NCBI GenBank assembly: GCA_964035795.1
Contig: OZ038320.1
Span: 25,422,118 to 25,486,117, forward strand
From: Pterobdella sp. o SKG-2022
Taxonomy: Eukaryota > Annelida > Clitellata > Hirudinida > Piscicolidae
DNA: 64,000 nucleotides
Direction: 5' to 3'
Part shown: piece by piece, positions 12,669-23,804 of the stretch
Position numbering within the stretch: the first letter of the stretch is position 1
Layout: each line of letters starts with the position of its first letter
Translations under genes and position numbers: made by a program
The notes under the pieces: generated by a model
Told to the model about the DNA's origin: nothing
The model's database searches: none
The model's input: the letters and a program-made list of their open reading frames with translations, nothing else

Positions 12669-12924
12669 TAATCTATTGAGTATAGAGTAGTTTGTGTTTG
12701 TTGTCTTTACTTTTAGATTCAGGCTAATTGTACTTCATCAAAAGAACATACGATGTCTAAAAAACAATTCATATTGATTTTATAGTTTCTTAATTAATTA
12801 TTTTGAAAAATGAAATTTATATTTTCATTTATTTTGTTTTTATTTATCAACTTAATTTTAATTAATCTACTTTATGCTATCAATCGTCGTGCGCCAGTTT
12901 AAATCAATTTAATTTTGTGCGGTA

Positions 12925-13087
12925 GTTATGAAACGCTTTTTTTTGTAGATCAAAGCACTTGCTACAAATTTAATGTAGTGATAACATAATGTGTGACAGG
13001 TGCTAATTGTCGACTCACACGGGATCGATCCCAGTAACTTTAGCTAATTAGTCAAATGCTCTCCCAGCTGAGCTATACTGGTCAATG
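12925..13087 (-). mobile_element. tRNA-derived SINE, copy B, full head and tail
   Basis: The minus strand begins near 13087 with accagtatagctcagctggg, an A-box, followed 40 bases later by gggatcgatcccg, a B-box. The tail reads cactacattaaatttgtagc down to about 12930 and then an A-rich run. Anticodon-arm pairing is poor, and the same tail occurs in copy A, so a SINE fits better than a functional tRNA. Confidence 0.65.
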
Positions 13088-15642
13088 GGTTGAATAAACT
13101 TCTGTTTCAAATTTACTTTTTAAAATTATACATTTGAAACTCAAAAAATATAATTTAAAAAAATATTTTTTAAAGCTTACAAGCTATGTTTGAATACAAA
13201 TTTGTGAGTTAAATTTCAGGAACTTGAATATATTTACTACTTCCTCGTTTGTTATTTACAGGATGCCATGTGGTTCAACAAGCTGAATGTGTTACATTGG
13301 CATATCGTTGACGATCAGTCATTTCCTTTCAAAAGCAAAACCTTCCCTATGATGAGCAAAAAAGTGTGATTTACATTTTTGGTGAAACCCAGTTTTTAAT
13401 TAAAAATAGTGAGAGTATTTTTTTAGATTTAATTTTAAAAAACATAAAATCTCCTTTTTTGAAATATTTTTTTAATTTATAACTTTAATGAAGTAACTAT
13501 CTTTTTATAAAACTTTTTTGCTAGTTTTATAGTGCATAATAAATTAACCAGGATGCTAGTGGCTAATGAAAGAATGGAATCAAATCAATCCTATATAATA
13601 CCAACAGGACGCCTTCAAGGCATACACCCACGAATACACGCCTTTGGAAGTTCAGAAGATCATTGAGACTGCCAGGCTCAAAGGGATAAGAGTGGTGCCC
13701 AAGTTTGACACTCCAGGTGCATGAGATTGGTCAATTGGATTCGTTTGATTTATCTAGATTTAGTTTTATGATTTGGATTTAACCATTTTATTTAACTTTT
13801 AACTGTTCTATGAATCATTTTCCATCATCTTCATCTTTACATATTTTTCATGAATAAAAAGGATTTGAACGTATTTTCAAGGATTTATACTAAATTATTG
13901 TTTTCAACTTTAAACTAATTTTACTAAATTGTTATGTTCAAATCAAGACTGATTAATACTTTTATGTTTTATTACTTAAATAATGAGTGCTTAAACTGAA
14001 TCTGATTGAAACAGGCCACGTATATTCATGTGGTTACACCATTAAAGGGTTTTTGACTCAATGTTATGACGAGAAAGGCGTTCCAATTAAAGGAAAATTT
14101 TGACCAATAAACCTGACAAACTCCGAAAATTATGAATTTTTAAGAAAATTTTTCAGCGAAGTTAAAGACGTGTTTCCTGATGATTATATTCACTTGGGTG
14201 GAGATAAAGTGTCTTTTGATTGCTGGTTAGTTGCATTATATTATCATGGTTATTTTTCACTATATTCACAGTCCTCTTACTCCTATGTATTTGTGAAATT
14301 TAGTTGTGCATAGGCAAGAATTTTAATATATTCCATTCAAAAATTAATATTTTTCTTAATATTATATTTGGTAGTTTGCTACCATCTCTATCCTCAACAT
14401 AACACGCCTTTCACGACTTCAAATGAAAAGATATGTAGCTGAATGAAGTTTTTAATTAATAAAAAATGCATATGTACAATATAGCAAAAAAATTTATAAA
14501 ACTTTTACTCTAACACGATTCCAACATTTCTCAAATACCAATTGATGTTTTAAAAACATAGTAATATTAAATTAAATTCGGAAAAAATTAATTTAATTAA
14601 ACCAGGTCTAGCAATCCATCAATATCGTCATTCACGGAGAACATGGGGTTTGGCTCGTTATCGCCTACTTGAGAAATACTACATTAAAAAGTATGTTGAA
14701 TACAGTAAATCTTTAATATATTGAATTATTTAGTTAAGATATATTTTAGTTAAACGTATTTAAATTGCTAATTGTTCAAGATAAGTTTGAACTTATCGAA
14801 AGTTTTAGTTTTTTTGGAAAAAATAAATGTAACTAAAAGTTTCCCAAATTGAAAATTTTTATTTTCGAAAAGAGACTACAATAAATAAGCAGAAAAGTTT
14901 TACGAGATAGACTTTTTAACGTTTATTACTTATTTTTCAAGCCTTCTCTATATAGTATCTTCATTGCAAAAGAGCTTTCTAGTGTGGCAAGACGTGCTGA
15001 ACAGCGATGCTAGGGTATTTAATTAGCTTCATAACAATTTGTTATCATCTTTGTCGTTAAACATATTACTCTTTTCATTGTTATGAGGTTAGATGGATTT
15101 AGTAGTGAATAATCATAAACTGTTAGTTATTATAATATATTTAATGATAAAATTAAATTGAAATGATTGACTTTTTTACATTGTAAGCTAAACGAAAAGT
15201 CTGTGGTGCATGTATGGAAGAATGGGTGGAAAAATGAAGTAAAGATGCTAGTTGAAAATGGCTTCAGAACTATTGTTTCTTCTCCTTGGTATCTTAACCA
15301 TGTCAACTATAAGCCTTCATGGAAGGATTATTATAAAAAACAGCCTGATGACGTCGATGGTTAGTTGTCGTTTGAAACCAGTATTTCCTCAGCTCTCATA
15401 AACAAGTTTAATGATCAGCTACACTAAATTATTTTTTCTATTAACTCAGGTGAACCACACCCAATGTATCATAAATATTTACATGCATTTTGAATTTTTT
15501 ATAAATTAAATCAAACGATATAAATTCCAGTGTCCGAAGAAAAAAAATCTCTGGTGATAGGAAGAGAAGCTTGTTTGTGGGGAGAATACGTCGATGCCAC
15601 TAATATCCATTCTAAACTATGGTATAGAATATAAAATACTGG

Positions 15643-15681
15643 TAATTACTCCATAAACTGCTGCAGATTTATGGAGTAATT
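15643..15681. repeat. Short perfect hairpin in an intron of the hexosaminidase relic
   Basis: aattactccataaa and tttatggagtaatt form a 14-base stem around an 11-base loop containing ctgcag, 22 bases after the tenth exon's donor. No function is implied. Confidence 0.6.
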
Positions 15682-16149
15682 TTTTCAAAGTTTATAACAA
15701 AGGTAAAAATCAATTCGGGGTAAGTAATAAGTTTTAACATCATTCATTCTAAGGCCTAGCGCAAGTGCAGTGGCAGAGCGCCTATGAAGCAGTGCGGAGG
15801 TGACTGACGTTGACAAGGCGATGAAGAGCATCGGTGTCGTATGATAGGGTCGGTTTTAATTTTTTTTCTACATATTTACTTCCATATTTGAGCAGCTTAA
15901 GCTGTAATTATATAGGGATCTACATTCTACCCTTAACATCACTTTTATGAGCAAGATTGCATTGTATCAAACAAAGTAATAATGCATAAAATTGATGCGT
16001 TAAATGTTGATCTGCAGAAGAAGCATTTACGCACAACCACTATCTGGACCTGGCTTTTGCGATGATGGAGTTGTTTTGTGATTCCTCTATGAAAAAATAT
16101 GATTGTTCTAATGAGCCTTGAAACATAACGAATTTACTAAGATTTTTAA

Positions 16150-16155
16150 TTTATT
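16150..16155 (-). promoter_or_regulatory. Probable DDX54 polyadenylation signal (AATAAA)
   Basis: AATAAA on the minus strand, about 41 bases beyond the DDX54 stop codon. It falls between the convergent 3' ends of DDX54 and the hexosaminidase relic, implying a very short 3' UTR. Confidence 0.45.
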
Positions 16156-16196
16156 AATGAAAAACAAACTTTGAAAAAATTATAACTACAAGAAAA

Positions 16197-19100
16197 CTAT
16201 TTTTTTCCTCGTCGTCTATCTCTTTTTTCCTTTTGTTTCTTTTGAAACTGTTTCACCTTGGCGAGTTTTTCTCTTTTCTTCAAGATCTGTCCCTTACTTT
16301 TCAACTCAGATTTCGGTTGTTTTTTCCCTTTAATATTAAACCTATCTTTACTACCTTTCCTTTTATTGAATTTGTTTGGTTTTGCATCTTCTTCATCGTC
16401 ATCCTCATCCTTGTGCTTTATTTTCTTACGTTCTAACCATGTTTTGTAACTGAAGGCAAATTATAAATCTTTAAAAATCATAAGCAAAAATGAGTAATAA
16501 AAGTGTTTGATTCAAATCGTTTTTGTTAATAGGCTAGTTTAGTTAAAACTAATGAACTTTTTGGTTGTGATAAAAATTGACCAAATAAACTCAACGTTAT
16601 CTATAGTTTCTATACTAACAGGTCTCGTTTGATGTTTTTTCCTTGTACCTTTTTTCCTGATTCAGTTCTAATTTTAGCTTCACTGTTTTTAACATATTTT
16701 TTCTTTTTTCTGTCCCTAATAAAAATAAAAAAATTTTTGATGAGAAAATTTTTAATTATTTCCAATTGAGCAAAAGTATAACAGATTTAAATGCACTGTT
16801 TCCTCAATTTTGTAATCATATTTCAAAACTTCAAAAAGGTGGGTAAAACATTTTAAAATACACACGCAAAAAACATGGAAAAGTTGGTGCAACTATAACT
16901 TCATTCCTTATTGAATAAAATAAAAACGCATGGTTCTCAAAGCACGAAGCTGCTGCAATTAAGCCAAATTGCGCTTATTAACTAGTTCACCTACCAGACC
17001 AGCTTCTTCCTCTTGTTCTGCTCCTCCTCATCATCTCCCTGCATGTCCACCATTGCACTTGACGCCTCTTTCTCAAAGGCGCTGCCGATGTACCTGTGTT
17101 TGTGGGCTTCAATCATAATGATGTCAAATGACAGTGATCTAGAAACCTCTGTATGACCGATTTTTGAAACTGATAACATAATTGAAAAATATATGATTGC
17201 ACACATTGTAGTTTCATTAATTTATCACAATATGGTTATCCATGGAGACTTAGTAAATCGACAAAGCAATGTGATTGCAATGAAAACTGGTCAAGTACAA
17301 TACCAACCCCTGCTCAGACTGGTAGTCCTTGGAAACATAATCTAAATAAAACTCGTCATCCTTCACCTTTCTTTTTTTTGAATTTATTAATTGCTCATCT
17401 GTTCAGATAAATTAAATTTAGTGAAACTTGGCTAAAATTGTATAGAATTTAACCCATTCATGTCTTTCATTCTATATCAAACTCAAAAAATCATGTTTTT
17501 ATAGAAACGAATGAAAGCTAAAAAAAATGAATGAATAAAGTGGAACCTTTGTCTTGCAAACTAGAGTCGGCAATTTTTGATGACTTAAGCTGTGGCCTTA
17601 CTTGAAACACAGAATTACTTGACTTTAACTGCATCAATTGGTATGGTTGACGGTAAGATGAAATAGAATGTTATAAAACCAATCATATCAAGTTTTTATT
17701 TCGGTTTCTACAATATAAGAATTATTGCCATAAGAGTGAGTGAATGAATCTCAAAAAAAATTTGAACTGAGAAATATACTATGTATGAAGTACCGTGCTA
17801 GATTTATAAGCTTTCAGAGCTTTCAATAGTTTTTCTCTTTCTTCGTCCTCTTTGTTCTCTCCTTAATGAATGATTGGATGGTTTATGTGAAAATAATTCA
17901 CTAACAGTATATTATTGGTTGTAATAACAAATGAATAATATTCCCTTTACTTTCCGTATAAATAAATCACATACCCATGTTAAAAAAAATCATACTAGAA
18001 ATCAAACAATGAAAAAAATGAACTAGTCAACCAATAAAATCAAATCTCTTATAGAAACTTTTTGCATTAACAATGTATCCCACCAATAAAGAACTAATGA
18101 CACAAATAAAGTATCTCAAATACCTACCAAAAAGAGGGTGATAGGCCAGTGAATCCGACCTCATGCTCTTGCATCTCTTGATGCTCTCAAACGATGCTGT
18201 GGGCCTCGTTCGCATGTACTTGTCATAGGCGTTTGATGCTACTTTTGCCATTGCTGCCTTGTAGTTGAAGCAGAATTTAGACTAATTAGGTCAATAATGA
18301 TGTGTAAATCAAAAATAAAAAATTGTGAGCAACTAAATTAATCGATAGGAGAATAATACAAATCAAACACTTTATTGACTGAATAACAAAAAAAACTGAA
18401 AAATATTTATGTTAATTAAATTTCCATTTAGTTTTTAGTTATTTGTGAAAGATTACTAATGAAAAAAAAATGCAGTAATACAAATTCTGAGTTTTGGTTC
18501 CACTTCCTGAGGTTCTCCTCTTCAAAGTCAATAACACCCTGAGGCACCTTTCCATACAAGCCACATTGGTCCGCTGCTTGAAAGTTACGTTGTTTTGCGT
18601 AAATATTAGGTTAAAATTTGAAAATAATATTCTTTCTATTGGTTTGAGTATCGTATTTTTATTTTATTGTGTTGCAGAAAGATTCAAGATACTAATACAT
18701 GGTATAATGCAGCTGATTTTAATTCTGATTTATATAGTTTGTGAAAAATCTTAGTTCGGATTTTTGTGTTTTTTAATTTTTAATGGATAAATTTTTACAA
18801 TGAAACCTGCATGATTGGAAGGCTCATGAGATGCAAAAGTGAGTGGCTTGCCGAGGAAAAGATGCAAATCAATGACATAAGCCTTCTCTTCAGAACTGAT
18901 GAGTGAATATGCACTGCCACTTCTGCCTGCCCTTGCTACCCTGCCTGCAGATATTCATGTTATTATCATTGATGTGACTACCACCACCTCGTTACTGCTA
19001 TATTAAAATCCTTAGTGATCAAACTAATGAAAAGCCGATTGAAAGCTTTCAAAGGCAATAAGAGAGATTAAAATATAATATTGAGGTTTTAACACATTTT

Positions 19101-21861
19101 TTAATTAAAATACTTTTATTTCTGCTCTTCAGCTGTTTGTTTTGATGCCATTGGAATAGAAATTATTTCATATAAAAAGATACAACCAATAATATTATAC
19201 CACACGATGTACTACTAACCAACACGATGCAGGAAGAGCTTGGACTTGGCAGGAAAGTTGACATTGATGACATTATCGAGATGTGGAATATCAATGCCTC
19301 TTGCAGCCAAGTCAGTCACAATGAAGATCTTGGTGGCACCATTGCGGAAGTTGCTAACGTTGATCTGCCTGGCTTTGGGATCCATGGTGCTATAGCCCAC
19401 TGAACATGAGTGACCCGCCTTTGTTAGGATCTGTTAAATTAGTATAAGGCAGTTGAATCACTGATTATTACTTAATATGAAACTAACTCTCCTATTTTTA
19501 TGAGATTTATTTAGTAATATGTGAGGTTTATCAAATATATTATAAAACAATGTAATCAAAAAATTGAAAGAATAACAGACCATGTTGATGTATTCTACAT
19601 GGTGTTTGGTGGCAACGAAGACAACAGTGAGTTGTGAGGGTGTGACTACATGATGCAACAAATGCAATAATACTGCTATCTTGTCTTCACTGCGACACTC
19701 AAGAAAGTGCAACTGCCCATCAATAATAGTAAAAATGATATAATTTATATTATGATAAAAAAACATACCTCTTCATACAAATTAATTATATCTTTCAGCC
19801 AGAATAAAATTTGAATCTAACATGAAACCGAAATAACAATGATAATATTAATAACTTTAAGCATGTCACTGAGCTTGGATTCAACATCAAGTCTAATAAG
19901 TTGTGGGTTTGAAAGGCCCACAGAAGCAAACTCGACTATCATCTTGGGCAGAGTAGCTGAAAACAATAGCGTTTGTCTGCAGATTGTTCAATATTGATCA
20001 ACTTCAGTAAGTTTCGTTGGGAACAAAACACAGAATATGAAAAATCATCACATAAATGCAAAAAAAACTTCAAATAGTTTTAATATACCTTGTTTCAGGC
20101 ACTCTCTTCAATATTTCATGTAGTTGCTCCTTAAACCCCATCTCAAACAACCTGCCATATATTTAAGACTTTATGTTGTGATTAATCAATAAAAAATCAT
20201 CCAATCAAACAACTGCAAAAAAACAATTATCAAATATACTGGAATATTACACACAGCTTTTGTATGAATACATACATATTAAATTGGTTATTGACACACA
20301 TACACACACAATCATTATATACTATTAATAAATTACTCAAAAACATAAATACATAGCATATATGAAGTAATCAAAAATGAAACACCCACCTATCAGCCTC
20401 ATCCAGAACCACATACTGAACTTTATTCAGGGACACATTCATCTCTAGTAATATGTGCATCAGTCTACCAGGAGTGGCTATCAAGCTGCAGATGTATTAA
20501 GCATAGTAAGTCATAATAATATTGATAAAATAATAAGTAATGTTACAATAACCTTACTAATATGAAAATGAATGATAAAAACGTTTTTATTGAAGTAATA
20601 ATTATGCAAGTTTTATGAAGGTAATGTTGTTATTCATATAAATTTCTATAGGCAACCAAGTTATTAAGGAAAAGTTTTTTTTACCAAAAGTGAAGCTTGA
20701 AAATAAGCTTAATATTATTAATAATATTAAACTCCAAAAAAAGGCATATTAAATCAGAAGTATAAACAAAATTATTTTATCATTCCCACAAGTGTGACTC
20801 ACACATCTGGGTTTTGATGAATTGCTTCAAACTGGTTCTCAATCCTAATGGTATGTATTCATTACAATATTATAAAAATATGGAATTTAATTAAGTTTTT
20901 TCTTATGAATAACCAATTTATAAAGTCTAACCATATAAATTAAGATAAATAGAATATCAATATAAAAAAACAGTTTAAAAAATTTTATTCAAAAGAATAA
21001 TCTATTATTGTGAGAAAAAATTTTTTTGTTATTAACACGTAAGGGTGTTCAAACTCACTTATCTCCACCAAGAATTACTGCAAATTTTAATCTTGTAAAT
21101 TTTCCTATCTGCAAGAACATTGAGAAAAATATTTATAAATTAGTAGATATTTCAAAATGATTAATAAATTTTCAAATTTAATATTACGAAAATTAGCTTA
21201 AAATTCTTTTTTTTTTAAGTTTTATCAAATTTTGAAGAATATTAAAATTAAATTTATATTTATGCAATACGTTAGCAAGCATTGTTGTATTACCCAGATA
21301 GAACTTGCAAACCCCAAATGTAATGCATATAAAGGAAACAGAAAATATAATTGCAAACTCAACTGACCTCTTTAGCAAACTTATGAGTTTGTGTGGCAAG
21401 CTCTCTGGTGGGCGAAAGTATAATTCCTCTGACTCCTGTAGGATCATGCCTTTTAAAACTCTCAAACATTGGAATTAAGAATGCTGCAGTCTTTCCACTG
21501 CCTGTCCTAGCCATTGCCACTACATCTCTCCCTTCCATTATAACTGGTATCGTCTTTTGTTTAAATGAATGTTCAAGTTTTTAAGTGATTTAATTGCTGT
21601 TAAAATAATTTTCACTTTTCTTTGGATTGGTGTGGGAATTTTGTATCCTTTGAAAAGTATTCCTTTAAAAACTGGTTCTGTTAAACCTTGAAAAAATCAA
21701 AAAAACATGAACAAAAAATAGTTCTTTTATTTATTTCTCTTTATCTTACCCATGCTTTGAAACCCTCCAGATTTTTTATTTTTTTTATTTTCTAATCGAT
21801 TTAATCTTGATATTTCTTTTCTTTCATTATCACTATCACTGTCTTCTTTTGATAAATCCAT
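16197..21861 (-). CDS. DDX54: DEAD-box RNA helicase DDX54 (yeast Dbp10 orthologue), 20 exons
   Basis: Nucleolar ATP-dependent RNA helicase for large-subunit ribosome assembly. Exons from the 5' end: 21861-21750, 21686-21616, 21553-21368, 21108-21059, 20844-20803, 20485-20390, 20151-20089, 19976-19856, 19712-19581, 19430-19220, 18944-18807, 18573-18482 (or from 18576), 18257-18128, 17861-17794, 17628-17602, 17589-17547, 17398-17308, 17138-16995, 16715-16620 and 16449-16197. The 721-residue product opens [16 protein letters not shown]. It shows the Q-motif [11 protein letters not shown] (51-61), Walker A ARTGSGKT (76-83), PTRELA (109-114), TPGR, DEAD (182-185), SAT (213-215), [11 protein letters not shown] and [11 protein letters not shown] (359-369). 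DDX54-specific blocks follow: [39 protein letters not shown] and [10 protein letters not shown]. The tail is Lys/Arg-rich. No lesion is seen and all phases join. Human DDX54 is about 880 residues, so linkers are shorter here. Exon order and family are certain; the two tiny exons at 17602 and 17547 are less so. Confidence 0.95.
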
Positions 21862-22056
21862 AACAAAATTAAAAAAACTAAAATTTCACGTGTTTACAAC
21901 CAAAAAGTTAAAAGTAGATCTAAAGTTTAGTAAGTTTAAAATTTTTAAATTAAGTCATATTTAAAAAAAAACATTTTCAATATTTTAATAGTTTTTAAAT
22001 TAATATATTAAAAACAAAGTGTTCTATTTTTGGTAAAGTAAGCTACCTCTGTAATA

Positions 22057-22300
22057 ATGACGAAAACAATTATTGTTCGTTTCAGTGAAAACAGTAAGGA
22101 GCTTTGGATAGAATTCATAAATTTCAATGAATTTTCATCCAACGCAAAAAAACGAAGATTACTTTCTGTGTTCAACAAAGGCGGCTAAATTTCTAAGAAA
22201 CGAAGAAATCTTTATAGGTAAAATTTAATTTAAGATTGATCAAGTTATTTATGAATATTTGAACAAAAAACGAAAAGTTGATGAACAACTTCAACTCTAA
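22057..22300 (+). pseudogene. Small intronless coding fragment, frameshifted, family unknown
   Basis: An ATG at 22057 opens a 43-codon frame (stop 22186-22188) beginning MTKTIIVRFSENSKELW, 196 bases from the DDX54 start and divergent from it. If the seven-A run at 22146-22152 is taken as a frameshift point, the next frame continues with protein-like sequence (YFLCSTKAAKFLRNEEIF, then IDQVIYEYLNKKRKV) to a TAA at 22298-22300, broken only by a TAA at 22226-22228. That suggests a decayed protein of about 80 residues. ELWIEF followed by a KAAKFL block vaguely recalls a HAT repeat, but I do not recognise the family. It might instead be a real 43-residue microprotein with downstream noise. Confidence 0.4.
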
Positions 22301-22463
22301 AATTAACTGAATTGATTAACTTAGCTAACAAGAAAAATTTCTAAAAGTATAAAGAATTATTTTTAATGGTAAAAATGTTTATTGGTGTCGCAAGGGTTCT
22401 AAAAAAAGGCTCAAAATTTTGTAAATTATTTTAAACAATCGTAAAAATCTTTTTCAATTGAAA

Positions 22464-23202
22464 CTATCTAATTATTGCCACACTGCTTTTTTCATCTTGC
22501 AAACTCGAATCAATAAAAGCTTTTTTGCCATTTTCAAACTCTAAAAAAATTTTTGATTTGATGTCCAAACCATCATCATTTAGAATGGCTTCAGCTTTGA
22601 CTTTTGGTACACCTTCAAACAAAAGAGCAGCCAAATGCAGGCCATAAATCCCAATGCCAACAGAAGCACCTCCTTCTACGTTTTTTTTCAATATATGATT
22701 TTCAGGTGCCATATTTAATTTTATAGAAGCATGTAGTTCTTGAACTTCGCCAATTTCTCCGGCATTTATTGCCCTTCTCAAATGGTCATAAGTGGGCAAA
22801 AGAAAGCTTCACAAACCTTCAATCCACAACTTTTTATTCTTTTTGGCTGTCTGCATCAATGTGGAACATTGGAGCCAAGACATACATAATGGTTTTTCAC
22901 ATAGAAGTGATTTTCCTGCTTGAAGAGTTTTCATGGCATTTTCAAAATGACCGCGAGGGTCATTTGTTATATAGATAATATGGATGTCCTTATCTGCCAA
23001 TAATTCTTCATAAGAACCATAGAATTTTGAGATGGCAAATTTTGAAGCTCTTTCAGTGCTTCTTGAAGCTACAGCCAACAACTCATGGCCCTCACAAGCT
23101 TTCATAGCAAGACAAAAGTCATTGGCAATTTTACTACAACCCAATATGCCCCATCTGACAAGCAAGGGTGCATTTTCATTCTCTTTTGACATCTCCAATA
23201 AC
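22464..23202 (-). pseudogene. DHDH: Dihydrodiol dehydrogenase-like (Gfo/Idh/MocA) pseudogene, intronless, C-terminally truncated
   Basis: Active relatives are NADP-dependent oxidoreductases acting on trans-dihydrodiols and sugars. The minus strand reads 245 codons in one frame. The Rossmann start is LVRWGILGCSKIANDF, then FYGSYEELLAD, the catalytic-loop motif LCEKP with its Lys, and GIGIYGLHLAALLFEG. A TGA at 22809-22811 replaces the conserved Trp of the EAIWTRFFP block (here IEGL-stop-SFLLP). The Asp of the usual DLGIY motif is Gly, and the substrate-side His region is altered. The frame ends at TAG 22464-22466 where family members continue with GTKG and about 90 further residues, for which I find no exon. 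An AG at the upstream edge (23203-23204 on the plus strand, as ct) could be a splice acceptor, so it may once have had a 5' exon. A readthrough or exon-skipping product cannot be excluded, but loss of function is likelier. Confidence 0.7.
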
Positions 23203-23402
23203 CTGAAATGATGTTTTCAATTTGAATTTTTTTCATCAGACTGTCAATCTTTATATAAAAACTAGTGGTTGTAAATTTATACGCAAGATTTGAAATTTTC
23301 ATTGTGAGTTTTTATTTTCAATTATCGTGTTTTGACTTGTAAAAAGAATAACTAAGCATCAAACTTAAATCCTTCAATTATGAGCTGCTTTCCTTTTATA
23401 AA

Positions 23403-23783
23403 ATGGTTAACAAAAACGCTAAAATCGGGTATCGACAAACTTTGTTTGGATTTTGTTTCTAATTGACAACGCCAAAGCAAACTGCCCAATTGTGGGAAAA
23501 GTGTACCTTGAATTACGATGTTTACAAGTTAAGCATGGGAAGAGCATTATCTGCATCTACTCACTGTGTAAATTTCGTGAAATCCAAGTAATTTTTCTGT
23601 AGGAAATCCCGTGGAAGGTTCCAGCAAGTGGTTTTATGCAAGGTCGAGGTACAACTGATACTAACTGACTTTCTAAACTTGGCATTCAGAATGTTGAGAT
23701 GGTTTTTTTGTACCAACAGAATGATGTGGCTTGGGCATGCGGATTTAGCAAGTGTGAAAGTTAAGTTCTTGCAAAAAACATGA
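23403..23783 (+). pseudogene. Possible PEX11-like peroxin pseudogene, intronless
   Basis: One plus-strand frame from ATG 23403 to TGA 23781-23783 (127 codons) is interrupted only by TAA 23460-23462 and TAA 23589-23591. Its content is protein-like: KNAKIGYRQTLFGF, then LWEKCTLNYDVYKLSMGRAL, then FFCTNRMMWLGHADLASVKV. The spacing resembles PEX11, a peroxisomal membrane elongation protein: an N-terminal RDK-type helix, a RKLLRFGK-like helix, and the DHxLWLARxGL motif. No indel is needed. Similarity is weak and judged by eye. It could be chance in this AT-rich context or another family. A further frame after 23860 (LALICEDLSQI) may be its C-terminus. Confidence 0.35.
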
Positions 23784-23804
23784 AAGACTGAAAAAGACTT
23801 ATAT

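Larger units (their letters stand above)
10800..16081 (+). pseudogene. HEXA-like: Beta-hexosaminidase (HEXA/HEXB, GH20) pseudogene, 12 exons, multiple lesions
   Basis: The intact family member is a lysosomal glycosidase removing terminal GlcNAc/GalNAc. Exons read 10800-11222, 11401-11510, 11676-11786, 13262-13363, 13608-13716, 14015-14225, 14606-14690, 14942-15014, 15188-15359, 15531-15621, 15754-15848 and 16018-16081. Family blocks in order are PWPLPQEY after an N-terminal hydrophobic anchor, [102 protein letters not shown] and AQPLSGPGFC. Lesions: 1-base loss in a T run near 11033; TAG 11508-11510; TGA 14101-14103 where family members have Gly; catalytic Glu of HLGGDE changed to Lys at 14206-14208; frameshift near 14652; TGA 15785-15787 at the conserved Trp of AERLW; 1-base loss near 15825. 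Splice sites are preserved, so this is a decayed duplicated or unitary gene, not a retrocopy. Repaired length would be about 548 residues. Confidence 0.94.

Noticed and set aside
12925..13087. Functional tRNA gene
   Set aside because: A and B boxes are good but arms pair poorly, and the sequence continues into a tail shared with a second copy, as in a SINE.
107..23202. Nuclear code reassignment of TGA to tryptophan
   Set aside because: SPRED terminates with TGA exactly where the family ends, TGG is used normally in the intact genes, and the same relics also contain TAG, TAA, frameshifts and an active-site change.
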